Source of the DNA: Paenibacillus sp. HB172176
Lineage (GTDB): Bacteria; Bacillota; Bacilli; Paenibacillales; Paenibacillaceae
DNA: 64,000 nucleotides
Direction of reading: 5' to 3'
Assembly (NCBI RefSeq): GCF_011947265.1
Contig: NZ_JAATHD010000005.1
Location: 86,856-150,855 of the forward strand
In this document: positions 11,596 to 20,492 of the stretch, one piece after another
Position numbering within the stretch: position 1 is the stretch's first letter
Layout: each line of letters begins with the position of its first letter
The notes under the pieces: generated by a model
What the model was told of the DNA's origin: nothing
Seen by the model: the letters and a program-made list of their open reading frames with translations, nothing else
The model's database searches: none
Translations under genes and position numbers: made by a program

Positions 11596-12639
11596 TTGTC
11601 AGAAGCGTATAAGAAGGCCGGAGTCGACATTGCCGCGGGCAACGAAGCGGTCGAGCGGATGAAGAAGCATGTGAAGCGTACCTTCCGTCCGGAGGTTATG
11701 GCGGAGCTGGGCGGCTTCGGAGGTTTGTTCAGCCTGAATAAGGACAAATACGACGAGCCCGTGCTGGTATCGGGCACCGATGGCGTCGGAACGAAGCTGA
11801 AGCTTGCTTTCGCGATGGACAAGCATGACACCATCGGCATTGATGCCGTGGCGATGTGCGTGAACGATATTATCGTGCAGGGCGCCGAGCCGCTGTTCTT
11901 CCTCGATTATCTCGCTTGCGGCAAGGTTGTGCCCGAGAAGATCGAAGCGATCGTCGCCGGGATTTCCGAGGGCTGCGTGCAATCCGGCTGCGCTCTGATC
12001 GGCGGTGAGACCGCCGAGATGCCTGGCATGTATTCCGATGAGGAATACGATATCGCGGGCTTCACGGTCGGCATTGTCGACAAGAAGAAAATGATCGACG
12101 GCTCCACGATCGCTCCCGGCGACGCGGTTATCGGCTTCGCTTCGAGCGGCATCCATAGCAACGGCTTCTCGCTCGTTCGCCGTTTGCTTCTTGAGGAAGC
12201 GGGCTACAAGCTGGAGCAAGAGCTTGACGAGCTTGGCGGCGCGAAGCTTGGCGATGTGCTGATCGAGCCTACCCGCATCTATGTGAAGCAGGCGCTGAAG
12301 CTGATCGAGCAAGTGAATGTGAAGGGCATGGCCCATATTACGGGAGGCGGCTTTATCGAGAACATTCCGCGCGTCCTGCCGGATGGCGTGAACGTCGATA
12401 TCGCTTACGGCTCATGGCCGATTCTTCCGATTTTTGAATTGATGCAAAACAAAGGGAATATTACGAATCGTGACATGTTCACGACGTTCAATATGGGAAT
12501 CGGCCTTGTCGTTGTCGTGCCGGCGGACGAGGCTGAAGCTGCGCTCAGAATTAGCGAAGAGCTTGGCGAGAAGGCTTACCGTATCGGGACCGTTACGGAA
12601 GGAAGCCGCATCGTCACCTTCACGGGAGCGGAAGTCTAA
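11596..12639 (+). CDS. purM: phosphoribosylformylglycinamidine cyclo-ligase PurM
   Basis: PurM closes the imidazole ring (FGAM to AIR) with ATP. I chose the TTG at 11596, which gives [12 protein letters not shown], the family N terminus, and 347 residues. AAAGGG at 11582-11587 is 8 bases upstream. The GTG at 11587 would start inside that site. Motifs include [22 protein letters not shown] and [12 protein letters not shown] 132-base gap separates it from purF with no convincing terminator. Confidence 0.95.
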   Translation: MSEAYKKAGVDIAAGNEAVERMKKHVKRTFRPEVMAELGGFGGLFSLNKDKYDEPVLVSGTDGVGTKLKLAFAMDKHDTIGIDAVAMCVNDIIVQGAEPLFFLDYLACGKVVPEKIEAIVAGISEGCVQSGCALIGGETAEMPGMYSDEEYDIAGFTVGIVDKKKMIDGSTIAPGDAVIGFASSGIHSNGFSLVRRLLLEEAGYKLEQELDELGGAKLGDVLIEPTRIYVKQALKLIEQVNVKGMAHITGGGFIENIPRVLPDGVNVDIAYGSWPILPIFELMQNKGNITNRDMFTTFNMGIGLVVVVPADEAEAALRISEELGEKAYRIGTVTEGSRIVTFTGAEV

Positions 12640-13247
12640 TGGCTCCGCTGCGCATCGCGGTATTCGCATCCGGCAATGGCACGAATTTCGCGGCAATGGT
12701 TCGCCGGATGCGTGAAGGGAAGCTCGATGTGTCCATCGAGCTTCTTGTTTGTGACAAGGCTTCCGCGCCGGTAATTGGAAGAGCGCAGGAAGCCGGCATT
12801 GATACCTTCGTCTTCCGGTCGAAGGATTATCCAAGCCGCGAGGATCATGATCAGGCGATTGCGGAGGAGCTGCGGAAGCGCGGAGTCGAGCTGATCGTGC
12901 TCGCGGGATACATGCGAATTATTACGAATGTATTGGTAGAGCCTTATTATGGACGGATGATCAATGTGCATCCTTCGCTGTTGCCGTCGTTCCCGGGCGT
13001 GAATGCGATTCAGCAAGCCCTGGACCACGGAGTGAAAGTAACGGGCGTCAGCGTTCATTATGTGGACGGCGGGCTCGACAGCGGCCCGATTATCGCGCAG
13101 CAGGCTGTCGAGATTGAAGCAGGCGACACGGAATCGACGCTGGCCCAGCGGATTCATGCGACAGAGCAGCAGCTGCTGCCGGGCGTTATTCAAGCGATTG
13201 CTCATGGCAAGGTGAGGTTGAATGTGCGCAAGGTTGAGTTTCATTAA
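12639..13247 (+). CDS. purN: phosphoribosylglycinamide formyltransferase PurN
   Basis: This 202-residue, 10-formyl-THF-dependent enzyme converts GAR to FGAR. AVFASGNGTNF at the N terminus, the catalytic-loop INVHPSLLPSFPG and the VHYVDGGLDSGPII segment are diagnostic. The start overlaps the purM stop as TAATG, indicating coupled translation. Confidence 0.96.
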   Translation: MAPLRIAVFASGNGTNFAAMVRRMREGKLDVSIELLVCDKASAPVIGRAQEAGIDTFVFRSKDYPSREDHDQAIAEELRKRGVELIVLAGYMRIITNVLVEPYYGRMINVHPSLLPSFPGVNAIQQALDHGVKVTGVSVHYVDGGLDSGPIIAQQAVEIEAGDTESTLAQRIHATEQQLLPGVIQAIAHGKVRLNVRKVEFH

Positions 13248-13267
13248 TTTAATTGGAGGGGATAGGC

Positions 13268-14815
13268 GTGGCGATTCGCAGAGCGTTAATCAGTGTGTCG
13301 GACAAGACCGGCATTGTGGAATTTTCCAGAGAATTGGCTAATCAAGGCGTTCAAATTATTTCGACGGGGGGCACGTTCAGCCTGCTGCAGAAGGAAGGCA
13401 TTCCGGTTATCGGCATTTCCGATGTGACGGGGTTCCCCGAAATTCTGGACGGCCGCGTGAAGACGCTGCATCCCGCCGTACATAGCGGCTTGCTCGCCGT
13501 TCGCGACAGCGAGGAGCATCAGAAAGCGATGCAGAAGCTAGGACTGGATTATATCGATCTGGTCATCGTCAATTTGTATCCGTTCAAGGAAACGATTGCG
13601 AAGCCGGATGTGACCTATGAGGACGCGATCGAAAATATCGATATCGGCGGCCCTACCATGCTTCGTTCCGCAGCGAAAAATCATGCGTTCGTAACTGTTG
13701 TTGTGGACGCAGGCGATTACGATGTTGTGCTGGAGGAAGTGAAGGCTGGCGGCGATACGACACTCGAGACACGCAAACGTCTGGCGGCGAAGGTATTCCG
13801 TCATACAGGCGCTTATGACGCGCTGATCGGCGATTACTTGTCCAAGCTGGGCGGCGAGCCGCTGCCGGAGAAATACACCGTTACTTACGAAAAGGTGCAG
13901 GATCTCCGTTATGGCGAAAATCCGCATCAGAAGGCGGCCTTCTACAGCAAGCCGCTTGCTTCCGCAGGCAATGTAACGACAGCGGAGCAGCTTCACGGCA
14001 AAGAGCTGTCCTACAACAACATTAACGACGCGAACGCCGCGCTATCGATTCTGAAGGAATTCGACGAGCCGGCTGTCGTCGCGGTCAAGCATATGAATCC
14101 ATGCGGAGTGGGCATCGGCGCTACGATTCACGAGGCGTACCAGAAGGCTTACGAAGCGGATTCGACTTCGATCTTCGGCGGAATTGTAGCCGCGAATCGC
14201 GAAATTGGCGCGGACACGGCTGAACTGCTCGGCAGCATCTTCCTTGAAATTATTATCGCTCCGGATTATACGCCGGAAGCGCTGGATATTCTGACGAAGA
14301 AGAAGAACATTCGTCTGCTGAAGCTCGGCGAGTTGACCGCTGCGGCGGAACGCAAGCCGGAATGGCTTGTTACGTCGGTAGACGGCGGCATGCTGGTGCA
14401 AGAGAGCGATGTTCACAGCTTGACGGAGGCGGATCTCAAGGTCGTAACGAAGCGTCAACCGACTGCTCAAGAGATGAAGCAGCTGTTGTTCGGCTGGAAG
14501 GTCGTGAAGCATGTGAAATCGAATGCGATCCTGCTCGCGAAGGATGATATGACCGTAGGCGTTGGCGCTGGTCAGATGAACCGCGTGGGAGCGGCGCGTA
14601 TTGCTATCGAACAAGCCGGTGAGAAGGCGATTGGCGCCGCTCTTGCTTCGGATGCGTTCTTCCCGATGGGAGATACGGTCGAGCTTGCTGCGAAGGCGGG
14701 TATTACGGCTATTATTCAGCCGGGCGGATCGATTAAAGATGAGGAATCGATCGCTATGGCGGATGCCCATAATATTGCGATGGTTGTGACAGGCGTACGT
14801 CACTTCAAGCATTAA
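13268..14815 (+). CDS. purH: bifunctional AICAR transformylase/IMP cyclohydrolase PurH
   Basis: This 515-residue bifunctional enzyme carries out the last two steps to IMP. The N-terminal MGS-like cyclohydrolase domain (about 1-190) has ISTGGTF and [14 protein letters not shown]. The C-terminal transformylase domain has KHMNPCGVG and [15 protein letters not shown] at 13268 is preferred because GGAGGGG lies 6 bases upstream; the in-frame TTG at 13253 would start within that site. It follows purN by 20 bases. Confidence 0.96.
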   Translation: MAIRRALISVSDKTGIVEFSRELANQGVQIISTGGTFSLLQKEGIPVIGISDVTGFPEILDGRVKTLHPAVHSGLLAVRDSEEHQKAMQKLGLDYIDLVIVNLYPFKETIAKPDVTYEDAIENIDIGGPTMLRSAAKNHAFVTVVVDAGDYDVVLEEVKAGGDTTLETRKRLAAKVFRHTGAYDALIGDYLSKLGGEPLPEKYTVTYEKVQDLRYGENPHQKAAFYSKPLASAGNVTTAEQLHGKELSYNNINDANAALSILKEFDEPAVVAVKHMNPCGVGIGATIHEAYQKAYEADSTSIFGGIVAANREIGADTAELLGSIFLEIIIAPDYTPEALDILTKKKNIRLLKLGELTAAAERKPEWLVTSVDGGMLVQESDVHSLTEADLKVVTKRQPTAQEMKQLLFGWKVVKHVKSNAILLAKDDMTVGVGAGQMNRVGAARIAIEQAGEKAIGAALASDAFFPMGDTVELAAKAGITAIIQPGGSIKDEESIAMADAHNIAMVVTGVRHFKH

Positions 14816-14839
14816 TAGAGTCAGGTCTTATTGTCCATT

Positions 14840-14885
14840 CTCCTGCGCAATAGAAGTCGCACACGTCCGGTTTCTGGTGCAGGAG
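14840..14885 (+). other. purH-purD intercistronic hairpin covering a Shine-Dalgarno site
   Basis: CTCCTGC (14840-14846) can pair with GCAGGAG (14879-14885). The right arm contains the AGGAGGGG site in front of an in-frame ATG at 14894. A second site, GGGGAGG at 14922-14928, serves the conventional purD ATG at 14939 and stays free. This may only be chance or an mRNA-processing signal. Confidence 0.4.
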
Positions 14886-14938
14886 GGGAATTGATGGGTG
14901 CTTGCAAGTACGGTAATTTTCAGGGGAGGTTTGCAGAG

Positions 14939-16204
14939 ATGCGAATGTTAGTCATTGGCGGAGGCGGTCGCGAGCATGCGATTGTCTGGGCGCTCAAGAA
15001 GAGCGAGAAGGTAAAGGAGCTGTTTTGCGCGCCGGGCAACGCAGGGATAGCCCAGCTGGCGGAATGCGTGCCGATTGCGGTATCGGAATTCGATGAATTG
15101 GTGCGTTTCGCCAAGGACGCCTCAATCGACCTCGTCTTCGTAGGACCGGATGATCCGCTTGCGGACGGAATTGTCGATGCGTTCGAAGCGGCAGGAATCC
15201 CGGCCTTCGGACCGAATAAGAAGGCAGCGGCGATTGAAGGCAGCAAGATCTTCATGAAGGATTTGCTGAAGAAGTACAATATCCCGACGGCGAAATATGA
15301 GACGTTCACCGACTATGAATCGGCGCTGTCGTATCTGCGGGAGCAGTCGGCGCCGATTGTCATTAAAGCGGACGGACTGGCAGCGGGCAAAGGCGTTACC
15401 GTTGCGGCGACGATGGAGGAAGCGGAGAAGGCGCTGCGCGAGGCGATGGTCGACAAGGTGTTCGGCGAAGCGGGCAATCAAATCGTGATCGAGGAGTTCC
15501 TGGAAGGTCAGGAAATGTCGATTCTGGCCTTCGTGGACGGCGAAACCGTGAAGCCGATGGTGCCTGCCCAGGATCATAAGCCGATTTTCGATGGGGACAA
15601 AGGGCCGAATACGGGCGGGATGGGAACTTATACGCCGTTGCCGCATATCGATCCTGCCATTATTGAGGAAGCGATCCAGAACATTGTGATTCCAACCGCG
15701 AAGGCGATGGTCAGCGAAGGGCGTCCGTTCCGCGGCGTGCTGTTCGCGGGCCTGATGATTACGAAGGACGGTCCGAAGACGATCGAATTCAATGCCCGCA
15801 TGGGCGATCCGGAGACGCAGGTCGTGCTGCCTCGTCTGAAGACGGAGCTGGTGGATATCGTGCTGGCGGCGATGAACGGAAGACTGGCGGATATGGATAT
15901 TGAATGGAGCGACGAGGCTGCGGTATGCGTCGTGCTTGCTTCCGAAGGCTATCCCGCCTCGTATCCGAAGGGCCGCGTTATTACCGGACTCGCGGAAGCG
16001 GAAGCGCAGGGAGCGCTAGTGTTCCACGCGGGAACGGCGATGAAGGACGGACAGTTCGCGACAGCCGGTGGACGAGTGCTTGGCATCGTCGGGCTAGGCG
16101 CGGATATCGCCGAAGCGCGCGGGCGCGCTTATGAAGCGGCGAGCGTTGTGCAGTTCGAAGGCAAGCAGAATCGTAGTGATATCGCGGCGAAGGCTTTGCT
16201 CTAA
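14939..16204 (+). CDS. purD: phosphoribosylamine-glycine ligase PurD
   Basis: This ATP-grasp enzyme makes GAR from phosphoribosylamine, glycine and ATP. From the ATG at 14939 it is 421 residues and begins MRMLVIGGGGREHAI, the normal family start. An in-frame ATG at 14894, with its own AGGAGGGG, would add 15 non-family residues. Motifs include GPDDPLADGIVDAF, IKADGLAAGKGV and EFNARMGDPETQ. It is the last gene of the pur operon, as in B. subtilis, and a terminator follows. Confidence 0.95.
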   Translation: MRMLVIGGGGREHAIVWALKKSEKVKELFCAPGNAGIAQLAECVPIAVSEFDELVRFAKDASIDLVFVGPDDPLADGIVDAFEAAGIPAFGPNKKAAAIEGSKIFMKDLLKKYNIPTAKYETFTDYESALSYLREQSAPIVIKADGLAAGKGVTVAATMEEAEKALREAMVDKVFGEAGNQIVIEEFLEGQEMSILAFVDGETVKPMVPAQDHKPIFDGDKGPNTGGMGTYTPLPHIDPAIIEEAIQNIVIPTAKAMVSEGRPFRGVLFAGLMITKDGPKTIEFNARMGDPETQVVLPRLKTELVDIVLAAMNGRLADMDIEWSDEAAVCVVLASEGYPASYPKGRVITGLAEAEAQGALVFHAGTAMKDGQFATAGGRVLGIVGLGADIAEARGRAYEAASVVQFEGKQNRSDIAAKALL

Positions 16205-16248
16205 GCCAGGTTGATTGCGACCGATAGTTGAATAGAGATAACCTTGAG

Positions 16249-16308
16249 CCTTCCCATACAGCTGCTGTTGCTGCGATAACAGCAGCCTTCGCGGGGAGGT
16301 GATTTTTT
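16249..16308 (+). terminator. terminator of the pur operon
   Basis: The inner stem GCTGCTGTT/AACAGCAGC (16261-16269 with 16278-16286) is nested in an outer CCTTCCC/GGGGAGG pairing (16249-16255 with 16293-16299). TGATTTTTT follows. It begins 45 bases after the purD stop. Its 3' arm doubles as an excellent Shine-Dalgarno for a tiny reading frame at 16309. Confidence 0.7.
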
Positions 16309-16335
16309 ATGTTGTGGAGTATGTTTAAGGACTAA
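16309..16335 (+). other. possible 8-codon minigene behind a near-perfect Shine-Dalgarno
   Basis: GGGGAGGTGA ends 7 bases before an ATG that opens MLWSMFKD followed by TAA. The site is stronger than those of most genes in the window. I do not recognise the peptide. The site may exist only as the 3' arm of the terminator hairpin. Confidence 0.2.
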
Positions 16336-16340
16336 CTTGT

Positions 16341-16442
16341 GCGAAAGCAGTTAGGAAGGAACTGCAGCGCTGGTAACCAGCGTCGGAGAGTCAGAAAGTA
16401 ACTGGGGAGGAACTGCAGCGCTGGAAATCAGCGTAGGAGCGT
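16341..16442. repeat. two imperfect 51-bp direct repeats
   Basis: Units at 16341-16391 and 16392-16442 share GGAACTGCAGCGCTGG and flanks. The first contains the perfect palindrome CGCTGG-TAA-CCAGCG. Period and the AGAAAGTAACT motif link them to the arrays at 1-826. The rest of the 16205-16591 gap holds the pur terminator and AT-rich sequence before the next gene. Confidence 0.8.
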
Positions 16443-16591
16443 CTTTGTAACGCTAACGGAACGAGAGCCGCTTATTGAGCGCAGATTGTTGCGAAGTGTC
16501 TCATTTTGTCCGATGATGTTACTATTTTGTAACTCTATTAATCTGCTGATTCGATAAGATAAATCTATCAGCGGAATAGTGGGTGAGACAA

Positions 16592-17938
16592 ATGGTGAAT
16601 CGGAAGAAACGCGTTCAAAGATTGGCAATTGCAGCTTCTCTGACAGGTCTTCTCGTCTGGGCAGGCGGCTGCGCGACGGGACAAACGATCAGCTTGTCGG
16701 CATTGGCGTCGATAGGCGGACAGCAGACGGAAGGGCATGCGGATGGCAAAGCGGGCAGCGACGGTATACATGCGGGCGGCTCGGGCGAAGGCATGTCGGA
16801 CGGCAAGGCAGCCAGCGGCGGCATACATACGGGAGGCTCTGGCGGGGGCATGTCGAACGGCGGAGATCGAACAAGCGGATCGGGCGTGTTGAATACGGCA
16901 GAGTCGGCAACGGCGGGCAACGGCGCGGAAGCAGGCGGAAGTTCGACAGCAGATAACGGTGGAGTGACGACAGCGGTTAACAAAGGCGAGAACACTAGCA
17001 GCATAGGAAAGAGCAATGAGGAAATGGGAAACGATCAGGGGGAGGCGCAACAAGGAAGCGAGACTAGCGGAAAAACAAGCAGCGATGGAACCGGCAACGC
17101 AGGCAGTGAAGGAACAGTTAACGCAAAGAGCAACGGCACAGAAGGCAACGACGGAGCCGCAGCCAGCACGGAAGGCGATGGCGCCAGTAACGACGGAGCC
17201 GCAGCCAACGCGGAAGACGGTAACGCCAGCAACGACGGCAGCAAGACTTCCGCGAGCAAGGACAGCAATGCGGCGAGCTCTAACGGAAGCCAAGCGAACA
17301 ATACAAGCGATAACGAAGAACCAAGCGTCAAACCGTCAACGGATGCAGATGACGCCAAGGAGCAGAAGCTGATCGCACTGACCTTCGATGATGGTCCGGA
17401 TTTGCATTATACAACGGCGATTCTGGATATTTTGAAGGAAAAAGGGGTTCATGCCACCTTCTTCGAGGTCGGCCTGCAAATCGAGAAATACCCCGAGGTA
17501 TTGAAGCGTATCCGGGACGAAGGACATGCGATCGGCAATCATACCCAAGACCACAAGGATCTCAGCAAATTGACTGAGGCTCAAATCATAGATCAGATGA
17601 AGCAGGTTGACGATGAAATGAAGGACGCGATCGGAGAGGTGCCTACCCTGTTCCGCGCGCCTTACGGAGCCGTATCCGATACGCTTAAGAAGGTGATGGA
17701 GGATAACGGACGCCGGCTCGTAGGCTGGAATATCGATACGCGGGATTGGGCGGGCACCTCGATCAAGGATATGCGCGAGATGATTCGGACGAAAGCGAAA
17801 CCGAATGCTATAATATTAATGCATTCCTTCGGGAGCAAAAATATTCAGCACACGGTGGACATGCTTGCGGATGTCATTGACGATCTGCAGAAGCAGGGCT
17901 ACACGCTGGTGACGGTTGATCAAATTCCGGAGAAATAA
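16592..17938 (+). CDS. lipoprotein polysaccharide deacetylase (NodB domain)
   Basis: The protein has 448 residues. A signal peptide ends in the lipobox WAGGC. An unusually long low-complexity linker rich in Gly, Ser, Asn, Thr and Ala covers about residues 30-255. A C-terminal NodB domain follows (about 258-445). All five catalytic motifs are present: TFDDGPD, the metal-binding GNHTQDH, RAPYG, DTRDW and ILMHS. It should be a metal-dependent deacetylase of peptidoglycan or another GlcNAc polymer, tethered to the membrane and reaching into the wall through the linker. ATG at 16592 is chosen over the GTG at 16583, which lies within the weak upstream site GTGGGTGAG. The substrate is unknown. Confidence 0.85.
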   Translation: MVNRKKRVQRLAIAASLTGLLVWAGGCATGQTISLSALASIGGQQTEGHADGKAGSDGIHAGGSGEGMSDGKAASGGIHTGGSGGGMSNGGDRTSGSGVLNTAESATAGNGAEAGGSSTADNGGVTTAVNKGENTSSIGKSNEEMGNDQGEAQQGSETSGKTSSDGTGNAGSEGTVNAKSNGTEGNDGAAASTEGDGASNDGAAANAEDGNASNDGSKTSASKDSNAASSNGSQANNTSDNEEPSVKPSTDADDAKEQKLIALTFDDGPDLHYTTAILDILKEKGVHATFFEVGLQIEKYPEVLKRIRDEGHAIGNHTQDHKDLSKLTEAQIIDQMKQVDDEMKDAIGEVPTLFRAPYGAVSDTLKKVMEDNGRRLVGWNIDTRDWAGTSIKDMREMIRTKAKPNAIILMHSFGSKNIQHTVDMLADVIDDLQKQGYTLVTVDQIPEK

Positions 17939-18030
17939 GGGTTGAACCGGAGATAAAGAGAAATGGAAAGAAAAATGGAAAGAGAAAGACCGGGAAAGGA
18001 ACATCTTGTAAGGCGGAAGGGGGCGACGAC

Positions 18031-19578
18031 TTGGGGCCTGGTAGAGAGTCTGACAGCAGTAACAGCAGTAACAGCAGTAACAGCAGTAACAGCAGTAACA
18101 ACAGTGACAGCAGGGATAGTAGTCACAGCAGTAACGGCAGTGACAGAAGGGACAACTGCGCAAATAAGCGCAGCATCGCGGGGGGCGCCCTCCGCTCTTT
18201 CTTGTTTCTAACCGTGTTCATAATCCCGCTGTTGCTGGCGGGCTGTAGATACACGGCCGCTCCCGCGGATTTGCTGCGGAAGCCCGACGCCTCCGCCGAT
18301 CATTTGGAGCTGACAGCAGCTGTCAAGGATGTTTTGCCGGAATACAGCAAGCTTATGCTTCCGAACAAGGACGATTTCAAGGATGCGATCCGACTCCTCG
18401 ACATAGACGGCGATCGCAAGGACGAAGCCGTCGTTACCTTCTTCAATGAATACAGCATTCCGCAAATTGTTATTTTCAAACAAACCGGGAGCGGGTGGAA
18501 GCAATGGCTCTTGGTCGAGCAGCCGCTGGCACGGGATATCGGATGGCTGAAATTCGTCGATGTCGGCGGAGAGGACGAGCTGGTGATGCTGGTCGGATGG
18601 GTCGGCTCCTTCGACAATCCGAATGTACTGGAGCATTACTCGTTCCAGGCGCAGGCCGAGCGGGACGATAATGGCAATCTTGTTCTGAGGCCGGTAGAGT
18701 CCATACCTTACGAGCTTGCGGAGACAGGAGATCTCGAGGGGAACGGCGATATCGAGCTTGCGCTGATTACCTCTACGGGCAACGGAGGAGAGCTCGTCGT
18801 GCCGAAGTATAGTCTTGCCGTCTATACGCTGCAAGAGAATGGCATGACGAAGAAGGCTTCCATGGAGCTGGCCGATACCGCGAGCGCGTTCCAGAGCTTG
18901 AAGATCGGCCGCATCTCCGAATCGGGGTACGGCATCGTAATCGACGGCATTACAGGAGCGCACAGCTCCGTCACCCTCATGTTCGCCTGGGAGAACCGCA
19001 AGCTCCTTCTCGTGTATCCGAGCCGCAGCCTGCAAGCCGGCATGAGCAGGGCAAGCAGCCAGGATGTCAACGATGACGGCATTCTCGAGGTCGAACAGCG
19101 AATTGAAGCACCGGGCTATATGGACACGCCGTACTCGGAGATGCAGTGGATTAATATATGGCTGCAATGGGACGGAGAGAAGAGCTTCCATCCCGTGAAG
19201 ACGAGGTATGAAGACTATGTCTACGATCTGAAAATCGATATTCCGGATTCCTGGCAGAATCGTTATACGCTCAAGAAGCCGACTGCGCCTTATGGCTTGA
19301 TCTCGTTCGAATATTGGGATGCGATGGAGCAAGCCTCCTATGACTTGGCAACCGTATACGTCGTGCCGCAGAAAAAATGGACAACAGCCGCCGCTTACTG
19401 GAAGAGCGGCGGAATTCCCTATCATCAAGTCATGACGGACAGCGGCAATATATTCGTTGTATCGTTCCAGACCGCCCCTCCAGAGGGCTTGTCCGAGGCG
19501 GGGGCGAAAGCTTTCGGTGAGCTGCTGGAGGCGGAGAAGGACTTCCCGTCCTACCTGTCTATTGAGCATATGGAGTAA
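18031..19578 (+). CDS. FG-GAP/VCBS-like lipoprotein with a Ser-Asn repeat leader
   Basis: This 515-residue protein carries a lipobox LLAGC (Cys72) after the hydrophobic stretch FLFLTVFIIPLLLAG. Asp-rich segments such as DIDGDRKDEAV, GDLEGNGDIELA and DVNDDGILEVE resemble calcium-binding FG-GAP/VCBS propeller repeats. The only usable start is a TTG at 18031 with AAGGGGG upstream. This places about 55 residues, mostly Ser and Asn from the (AGCAGTAAC) microsatellite, before the signal sequence, which is odd. It is followed by a two-component system, so a sensing or accessory role is possible (inference). Function is not recognised. Confidence 0.7.
   Translation: MGPGRESDSSNSSNSSNSSNSSNNSDSRDSSHSSNGSDRRDNCANKRSIAGGALRSFLFLTVFIIPLLLAGCRYTAAPADLLRKPDASADHLELTAAVKDVLPEYSKLMLPNKDDFKDAIRLLDIDGDRKDEAVVTFFNEYSIPQIVIFKQTGSGWKQWLLVEQPLARDIGWLKFVDVGGEDELVMLVGWVGSFDNPNVLEHYSFQAQAERDDNGNLVLRPVESIPYELAETGDLEGNGDIELALITSTGNGGELVVPKYSLAVYTLQENGMTKKASMELADTASAFQSLKIGRISESGYGIVIDGITGAHSSVTLMFAWENRKLLLVYPSRSLQAGMSRASSQDVNDDGILEVEQRIEAPGYMDTPYSEMQWINIWLQWDGEKSFHPVKTRYEDYVYDLKIDIPDSWQNRYTLKKPTAPYGLISFEYWDAMEQASYDLATVYVVPQKKWTTAAAYWKSGGIPYHQVMTDSGNIFVVSFQTAPPEGLSEAGAKAFGELLEAEKDFPSYLSIEHME
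18055..18099 (+). repeat. 9-bp coding microsatellite (AGCAGTAAC)x5
   Basis: Five perfect copies encode Ser-Ser-Asn within the N-terminal leader of the downstream lipoprotein, followed by degenerate copies. The unit is a multiple of three, so copy changes would alter length without breaking the frame. Confidence 0.9.
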
Positions 19579-19646
19579 TCGGAGGCAGCTTGAAGGCGAC
19601 TGTGAGCGGACCTATTCAGATCAGATGAAATCGGCGGTGAGTGCTA

Positions 19647-20492
19647 TTGCGAGTTTTACTTCTGGAGGATGAAGAATCGATTCGAGGCTTTATTCGAATT
19701 AATTTGAAACGAAACGATATGGAGGTTGTGGAAGCGGATAACGGTGAGGACGCGATCGCGCATGCGGACACGCAAGGGCCCTTCGATATCGCGCTTCTTG
19801 ACGTCATGCTGCCTACGATTAGCGGCTTCGAGGTCTGCGAGGCGCTTCGCGGACGATATCCCCGGATGGGCATTATTATGCTGACGGCAAAGTCGCAGGA
19901 AGAGGACAAAATTCGCGGACTTGAGCTGGGCGCGGATGATTATGTGCAGAAGCCGTTCAGTCCCGGGGAATTGATCGCGCGCATCAAGTCGCTTTATCGC
20001 CGCATGACGGTAGATGCGCCGCCGAGTCCGACTCCAGAGCCTCAAGCGGATCAAAGCGAGATGACAACTCCGGAGCTTGCGGCAGAGGAAGCGGCAGTGC
20101 CGCAAGAGCGCCTGGAGTCTGCCGGGTCTTCAGGAGTCGAGCATGCTGCTGAGGCAGTGAGCTCTGCGACAGCCGCAGATGCTATGCTCATCAGCGGCGT
20201 TATCAAGCTGTCCATCAAGGAACGCAGACTATGGAAGCATGAGCAAGAGATCATCCTGACGCCCACCGAATGGACGCTTGTACGTCTGCTGATGGAGAGG
20301 GAGGGGGAGAGCATTAGCCGCGATCATATTCTGAGCGAGGTGTGGGGACGGTATTATGTCGGCGATCTGAAGGTGGTCGACGTGAATATTCGGCGGATTA
20401 GGCAGAAGATTGAGGAGAGACCGTCGAATCCGTCCGTCATCGAGACGGTATGGGGCTTTGGCTATCGCTGGAAACGGAGTGGGACGCCATGA
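19647..20492 (+). CDS. OmpR/PhoB-family response regulator with long linker
   Basis: The protein has 281 residues. The receiver domain (about 1-118) has the acidic pair DEE, phospho-acceptor Asp in LLDVMLP and Lys in VQKPF. The winged-helix DNA-binding domain occupies about 188-279. Between them lies an unusual Pro/Glu/Ala-rich linker of about 65 residues. The TTG at 19647 is favoured because GGTGA ends 6 bases upstream; the GTG at 19641 would abut that site. It overlaps the kinase gene by 4 bases, so the two form a two-component pair. The signal is unknown. Confidence 0.88.
   Translation: MRVLLLEDEESIRGFIRINLKRNDMEVVEADNGEDAIAHADTQGPFDIALLDVMLPTISGFEVCEALRGRYPRMGIIMLTAKSQEEDKIRGLELGADDYVQKPFSPGELIARIKSLYRRMTVDAPPSPTPEPQADQSEMTTPELAAEEAAVPQERLESAGSSGVEHAAEAVSSATAADAMLISGVIKLSIKERRLWKHEQEIILTPTEWTLVRLLMEREGESISRDHILSEVWGRYYVGDLKVVDVNIRRIRQKIEERPSNPSVIETVWGFGYRWKRSGTP

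Noticed and set aside
17963..18211. 82-codon frame rich in Thr-Ala-Val repeats
   Set aside because: An alternative frame through the AGCAGTAAC microsatellite. The overlapping frame continues into a lipoprotein and explains the sequence better.
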